From the NCBI RefSeq assembly GCF_011947265.1, contig NZ_JAATHD010000006.1, positions 124,001 through 188,000 of the forward strand: 64,000 bases of DNA, read 5' to 3'. The notes below the pieces were generated by a model. That model ran no database searches, was not told the origin of the DNA, and saw only the letters and a list, made by a program, of their open reading frames with translations. A program made the position numbers and the translations under genes. Origin of the DNA: Paenibacillus sp. HB172176 (lineage in GTDB: Bacteria > Bacillota > Bacilli > Paenibacillales > Paenibacillaceae). Positions 59,783 to 64,000 of this stretch are shown here, one piece after another (positions within the stretch are counted from its first letter, which is position 1; every line of letters starts with the position of its first letter).

Positions 59783-62700
59783 ATGGCTGATTATGCGAGC
59801 ATTCAGAAGAAGTTAGACCATGCGCGAGAGCAATTGCTTGATCTTGGCTTGCGCAACCCGCTGCTTAATTATCGCACCTTAAAGGCGAAGGGCCTCGAAA
59901 TCGTCAACGAGAATCCTGCGGATGTATACCGGATTCTTGTGACGGAGAAAAAGAAAATGACCTTTGAAGAAGCCGAGCCGCAAAAGGATGCGACAAGGGA
60001 TGACACGAAGGAGGCCAGCTCTGAAGCTGGCATGGATCGTAAACAAGCCGGTGCCGGGGATTTTGCAAAAGAAGAAGCTTCGGAGAGAGTCGTTCTGTCG
60101 CGGGATCCTGCGTCTTGGCAAGCGGATTCGGATGAATTCAAGGCTGATTGGACCGTGCCCGCTCTTCCGCCCGAGGCGGAAGGTGCAAAAGCTTCCGAAG
60201 CCGCCGCTGCGAATAGGACGGCTCCGCCTCAGCAAGCGAAGGGGAACGTGAAGCATACGGATTCGAAGCTGCAGACGAGCTACGCAGCGAAGCAGCTGGA
60301 AAGCCGGCTGCTTAACACGTATTATTACGCGCGGACCTATGTGGAGGAGCAGGGGGTCAATATTCTGTACCTCGCGCTCGGCATGCTGCATTGGTACGAA
60401 TCCGACAGCAGCAATGAAGCCCGGCAAGCGCCGCTGGTTCTCGTGCCGTTGCGCATCGACCGCGTCAGCGCGCGGGAGCGATTCACTGTCGCGTATACGG
60501 AGGATGAAATCGGCAGCAACATTTCGCTGGCCGCGAAGATGAAAGCGGAGTTTGCTCTGGACATTCCCGTTATTTCGGAGGAAGGGGAACTGGATTTAGA
60601 TCATTATTTTGGAGATGTGCAAACGGCAATTGAAGGGTATAAGCGTTGGTTCGTCGATACAAGCTCTCTTGTGATCGGCTTTTTCTCGTTCGGCAAATTT
60701 CTGATGTATAGGGACTTGGACGCGAGCTTGTGGCCGGAGGAAGCGTCGCCGGACAAGCATCCGGTGATGACTGCTTTGCTGGATACCGGCTTTCGAGAGG
60801 AGCCGAGCCATGTGTCGGAGGATGAGCATATTGACAAGTTCTTGAATCTGAACGAGGCCAATCAAGTGGTAGATGCGGACAGCTCGCAGATTACGGCGAT
60901 TCTCGACGCGATGCAAGGAAGGAATATGGTTATTCAAGGTCCGCCGGGCACAGGTAAATCGCAGACGATAACGAATCTCATCGCCGAGGCGATGGGCGAA
61001 GGCAAGACGGTGCTGTTCGTATCGGAGAAGATGGCGGCGCTTGAGGTCGTGAAGAGAAGACTCGACCGGATTGGTCTCGGGGTTGCATGTCTGGAGCTGC
61101 ACAGCCATAAGACCAATAAGAAGGCGCTCCTGCAGGAGCTTGCCGCCACGCTGGAGCTGGGCAAGCCGAAGCATGACGATAACGCAAGCATTCATCTGCT
61201 GGAGGATTTGCGCCAGAGGTTGAACGATTATTGCGAAGCGGTCAATACGCCCATCGGGGATACCGGCGTTTCTCCTTATTATGCGCTTGGCGCCATCGTG
61301 CGCTATCAAGCTGGCAAGATCGGAAACGCTTTTCCCGCGATCGAGCTGCCACAGCTTCATTCATGGAGCGAGCAGGAGAATGTAAAGCGGGTCGCATTGA
61401 TCGAGGAGCTTCAAAGCGTAGTTCATAAGATGGGGCTGCCGGAGCAGCATGCCTTCTGGGGGAGCAAGAGAAAGGTTGTGCTGCCCGCCGACATTGAACG
61501 GATTCAAGGCATGGCGACAGTCGCCGCCGAGGGCGTCCAGTCCTTCGAGCTGCTGCTGCAGGATTACTCGCGGCAATGCTTCTTCCCATTGCCGAAGGAT
61601 GCTCGTCACGCGTCAATTTATTTGAAAATGCTGGAGCGGTTCATCCAGGCTCCCGACCTGAAGGATGCCAATCTGGAAACCGATCTATGGGAAAGCGAAT
61701 CGCATGCAATAGCGAAGCTGTTCGAGACGGGAGAAGCTTACGCCAAGCTTCATCAGCAATATGACGATATGCTTATTCCCGAAGCTTGGGAGCAGGATCT
61801 GCTGGAGACTCGGCAGGCGCTGGTGAAGAACGAGGGCAGCATGTGGCGCTTGTTTTCGGGGGAATATCGCAAAGCAAGAAGTCGGATGAGAGGATTGCTG
61901 CGCAACCCGAAGGAAAATGCCGGGGCGCTGCTCCCGATTGCGGATACAATTATGGAGTCCAGGCGACAGCGAGCGGCAATTGAGGACGAATCCCAGCTCG
62001 CCAAGCAACTGTTCGGGTCGGCATGGAAGGGCGCGGCGTCCTCTTGGGAACGATTAATGAGCTTGCGGCAGTGGATGATGGAGCTTAGACAGGATATTCG
62101 CGGGAACAGACTTCCCCACTGGACCTATGATTTTCTTGCCTTGCAGCCAACCAAAGCGTTCCTGCAAGAGCAATGCGAGAAGCTGACAACAGCTTTCAAG
62201 GCAATGAGCCATGCTTTGAGTCTGCTTGAGGAAGCGCTTGAATTCGATGGTGCAACGCGCTTCCCCGACAAGACCTCTCTGCAGCAGCAGTCCTTTGCCG
62301 ATTTGCGGAAGCTGCTTGGCATATGGACAGAGCAGACCTCCGGCCTTCAAGAGATGGCTTCCTATAATCAGTTGAAAGAGATTTGCGTGGATGCAGGCTT
62401 GGCGCCTTTCGTAGAGATGTCGCGTTCTTGGGAGGAAGCCGGAACGTCATTGCTTGATTGCTATCGCTGGAACAGGTATCAGTCTATTGCGGCGAGAGCG
62501 TTTCACGAACGTCCTGCGCTTGCGAGCTTCGACAGCGGCAGACATGAGCATACCATCCGCAAATTCGCAGAGCTGGACCGTTATTTGGCCGAATATAATC
62601 GGGCCAAGCTGGCTGAGGCGCATTGGAAGCGTCTGCCGCAATATGAAGCGGGCGGGCAACTGGGCGTGCTGCGCCGGGAGTTCGAGAAGAAGACGAGACA

Positions 62701-64000
62701 TCTTCCCATCCGAAGCTTGATGCTGAAGGCCGGCAACGCCATTCAAGCGATAAAGCCGATCTTCATGATGGGTCCATTGTCCATTGCTTCTTATCTTCAG
62801 CCAGGGGGACTCCAATTTGATCTGGTCATCTTCGACGAAGCCAGTCAAGTGAGGCCGGTCGACGCTTTCGGAGCCATTATTAGAGCCAAGCAGGCGGTGG
62901 TGGTGGGGGACAGCAAGCAAATGCCGCCTACGAACTTCTTCGATTCTATCGCAAGCGATGATGGCTGGGATGACTCTGACGACAACTTCGTTGGCGATGT
63001 GGAAAGCGTGCTAGGCTTGTTCGTCGGCCAGAATGCGCCGCAGCGGATGCTGAGATGGCATTATCGAAGCCGTCATGAAAGCTTGATTACGGTCTCCAAT
63101 CATGAATTTTACGACAATAAGCTGGTTGTCTTCCCGAGTCCGGATGCAGACAAGCATCAATCCGGTCTTATATACAATTACTTGCCGGATACGGCTTACG
63201 ATCGCGGACGCTCGAGAACGAACCGCCAGGAAGCGCGGGCGGTTGCGGAGGCCGTCATGCGTCATGCGGAGCTCTATCCGAGCTTGACGCTTGGCGTTGC
63301 TGCTTTCAGCATGGCGCAGATGCAGGCCATCCTCGACGAGTTGGAAGCCTTGCGGCGCGCGAGGCCGTCCTGCGAAGCGTATTTCACCGCGCATCCGCAT
63401 GAACCGTTCTTCGTGAAGAACCTGGAGAATGTGCAGGGGGATGAACGCGATGTGATCTTCATCTCGATCGGCTACGGCAAAACAAGCGAAGGCTATCTGG
63501 CCATGGATTTCGGGGCATTGAATCGCGAGGGAGGCGAGCGCCGTTTGAATGTATTGATTACGCGCGCGCGGCTCCGCTGCGAGGTGTTCGCCAATTTGCA
63601 GTCGCATGACATCGACTTGGGCCGTTCAAGCGCGCAAGGCGTAAAGGCGCTGAAGACATTCCTGAAGTACGCAGAAAGCGGAAGCGTGGATGTTCCGGCG
63701 GAGACAGGCAAAGGCTTTGACTCGCCTTTTGAAGAAGCGGTATGCATGGCTCTGAGGGAGCTGGGCTATGAGGTGAAGACGCAAATCGGTTCGGCCGGCT
63801 TTTTCGTTGATTTGGCCGTTGTTGATCCGGAGAAGCCGGGCAAATACGCGATCGGTATTGAATGCGACGGCGCCGCCTATCACAGCGCAAGATCAGCTCG
63901 AGACAGAGATCGGCTGAGACAGGATGTGCTGGAGGGGCTGGGCTGGACGATTCATCGCATCTGGAGCACGGATTGGTTCCGTCATCCCGAGAGGGAGCTG
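59783..64000 (+). CDS. DUF4011 / SF1 helicase / endonuclease fusion protein (3' end outside window)
   Basis: An open frame of at least 1406 residues running past the window end. N terminus matches DUF4011 (DHAREQLLDLGLRNPLLNY), interrupted by an acidic low-complexity insert at about residues 65-165. A superfamily 1 helicase follows: Walker A GPPGTGKSQ at about residues 391-399, Walker B VIFDEASQVRP, GDSKQMPPT, and NVQGDERDVIFISIGYG. The last visible part is a Vsr/MTES_1575-type nuclease (GIECDGAAYHSARSARDRDR). The ATG at 59783 follows GGAGG by 10 bases; GTG at 59777 is possible. Role may be genome defence or repair. Confidence 0.85.
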   Translation, partial: MADYASIQKKLDHAREQLLDLGLRNPLLNYRTLKAKGLEIVNENPADVYRILVTEKKKMTFEEAEPQKDATRDDTKEASSEAGMDRKQAGAGDFAKEEASERVVLSRDPASWQADSDEFKADWTVPALPPEAEGAKASEAAAANRTAPPQQAKGNVKHTDSKLQTSYAAKQLESRLLNTYYYARTYVEEQGVNILYLALGMLHWYESDSSNEARQAPLVLVPLRIDRVSARERFTVAYTEDEIGSNISLAAKMKAEFALDIPVISEEGELDLDHYFGDVQTAIEGYKRWFVDTSSLVIGFFSFGKFLMYRDLDASLWPEEASPDKHPVMTALLDTGFREEPSHVSEDEHIDKFLNLNEANQVVDADSSQITAILDAMQGRNMVIQGPPGTGKSQTITNLIAEAMGEGKTVLFVSEKMAALEVVKRRLDRIGLGVACLELHSHKTNKKALLQELAATLELGKPKHDDNASIHLLEDLRQRLNDYCEAVNTPIGDTGVSPYYALGAIVRYQAGKIGNAFPAIELPQLHSWSEQENVKRVALIEELQSVVHKMGLPEQHAFWGSKRKVVLPADIERIQGMATVAAEGVQSFELLLQDYSRQCFFPLPKDARHASIYLKMLERFIQAPDLKDANLETDLWESESHAIAKLFETGEAYAKLHQQYDDMLIPEAWEQDLLETRQALVKNEGSMWRLFSGEYRKARSRMRGLLRNPKENAGALLPIADTIMESRRQRAAIEDESQLAKQLFGSAWKGAASSWERLMSLRQWMMELRQDIRGNRLPHWTYDFLALQPTKAFLQEQCEKLTTAFKAMSHALSLLEEALEFDGATRFPDKTSLQQQSFADLRKLLGIWTEQTSGLQEMASYNQLKEICVDAGLAPFVEMSRSWEEAGTSLLDCYRWNRYQSIAARAFHERPALASFDSGRHEHTIRKFAELDRYLAEYNRAKLAEAHWKRLPQYEAGGQLGVLRREFEKKTRHLPIRSLMLKAGNAIQAIKPIFMMGPLSIASYLQPGGLQFDLVIFDEASQVRPVDAFGAIIRAKQAVVVGDSKQMPPTNFFDSIASDDGWDDSDDNFVGDVESVLGLFVGQNAPQRMLRWHYRSRHESLITVSNHEFYDNKLVVFPSPDADKHQSGLIYNYLPDTAYDRGRSRTNRQEARAVAEAVMRHAELYPSLTLGVAAFSMAQMQAILDELEALRRARPSCEAYFTAHPHEPFFVKNLENVQGDERDVIFISIGYGKTSEGYLAMDFGALNREGGERRLNVLITRARLRCEVFANLQSHDIDLGRSSAQGVKALKTFLKYAESGSVDVPAETGKGFDSPFEEAVCMALRELGYEVKTQIGSAGFFVDLAVVDPEKPGKYAIGIECDGAAYHSARSARDRDRLRQDVLEGLGWTIHRIWSTDWFRHPEREL

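Noticed and set aside
1..64000. CRISPR array or rRNA operon
   Set aside because: No regularly spaced direct repeats and no rRNA segments seen; only one tRNA gene was found.

Overview
The window reads as chromosome of a spore-forming Firmicute of the Paenibacillaceae (Paenibacillus/Cohnella type). Evidence: the Bacillales operon order yqeG-yqeH-aroE-yhbY-nadD-yqeK-rsfS-yqeM, yqhH/yqhG, yqzE, a CwlD-like spore-cortex amidase, yhaO/yhaN, YesM/YesN-type two-component control of Lpl-type sugar ABC transporters, and strong GGAGG ribosome sites. Most genes are GC-rich; two genes at 29.2-32.0 kb and an intein at 40.8-41.9 kb are visibly AT-richer.

Layout. 1-4.2 kb: MoxR ATPase (cut by the window edge), DUF58 protein, transglutaminase-like membrane protein. 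4.3-10.4 kb: the yqe ribosome/NAD/shikimate operon with a CvfB-like S1 protein inserted before yqeM. 10.8-14.6 kb: class Ib ribonucleotide reductase nrdI-nrdE-nrdF behind a promoter carrying paired NrdR boxes. 14.7-22.4 kb: GyrI-like protein, diguanylate cyclase, glycosyltransferase, YhaO/YhaN nuclease pair. 22.4-25.7 kb: YkvI-type membrane protein, lipoprotein, xanthine phosphoribosyltransferase and two small proteins. 25.8-33.7 kb: accessory stretch with a tyrosine recombinase bracketed by inverted palindromes, two HD-GYP genes, an opposing cyclic-di-GMP-I riboswitch, two AT-rich envelope genes, a transposase remnant, a membrane protein and tRNA-Leu. 33.9-39.5 kb: polysaccharide deacetylase, CwlD-like amidase, YqzE, secreted protein, YqhG, YqhH. 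39.7-43.4 kb: B12-dependent reductase NrdJ interrupted by an intein, again with paired NrdR boxes. 43.6-51.5 kb: hemerythrin-like protein, YesM/YesN pair and a carbohydrate ABC transporter. 51.5-57.4 kb: oxygen/nitrate-type regulatory block (DoxX, hemerythrin-like, NreA-like GAF, LuxR-type regulator, PAS kinase, Fnr, MobA-like). 57.5-64 kb: copper-amine-oxidase-domain protein, endonuclease pseudogene, and a large DUF4011/helicase/nuclease protein leaving the window.

How they work together. Both reductase classes appear to be controlled by NrdR through the same promoter architecture. Three promoters (hemerythrin 43.6 kb, DoxX 51.6 kb, MobA-like 56.1 kb) carry TGTGA-N6-TCACA-type sites at exactly the same distance from the -10 hexamer, and an Fnr with a C-terminal cysteine cluster is encoded in the same block. 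The most striking arrangement is a complete reverse-strand unit (promoter, c-di-GMP-I aptamer, terminator) pointing into the 3' end of two HD-GYP genes, so that read-through RNA would be antisense to c-di-GMP phosphodiesterase-type genes.
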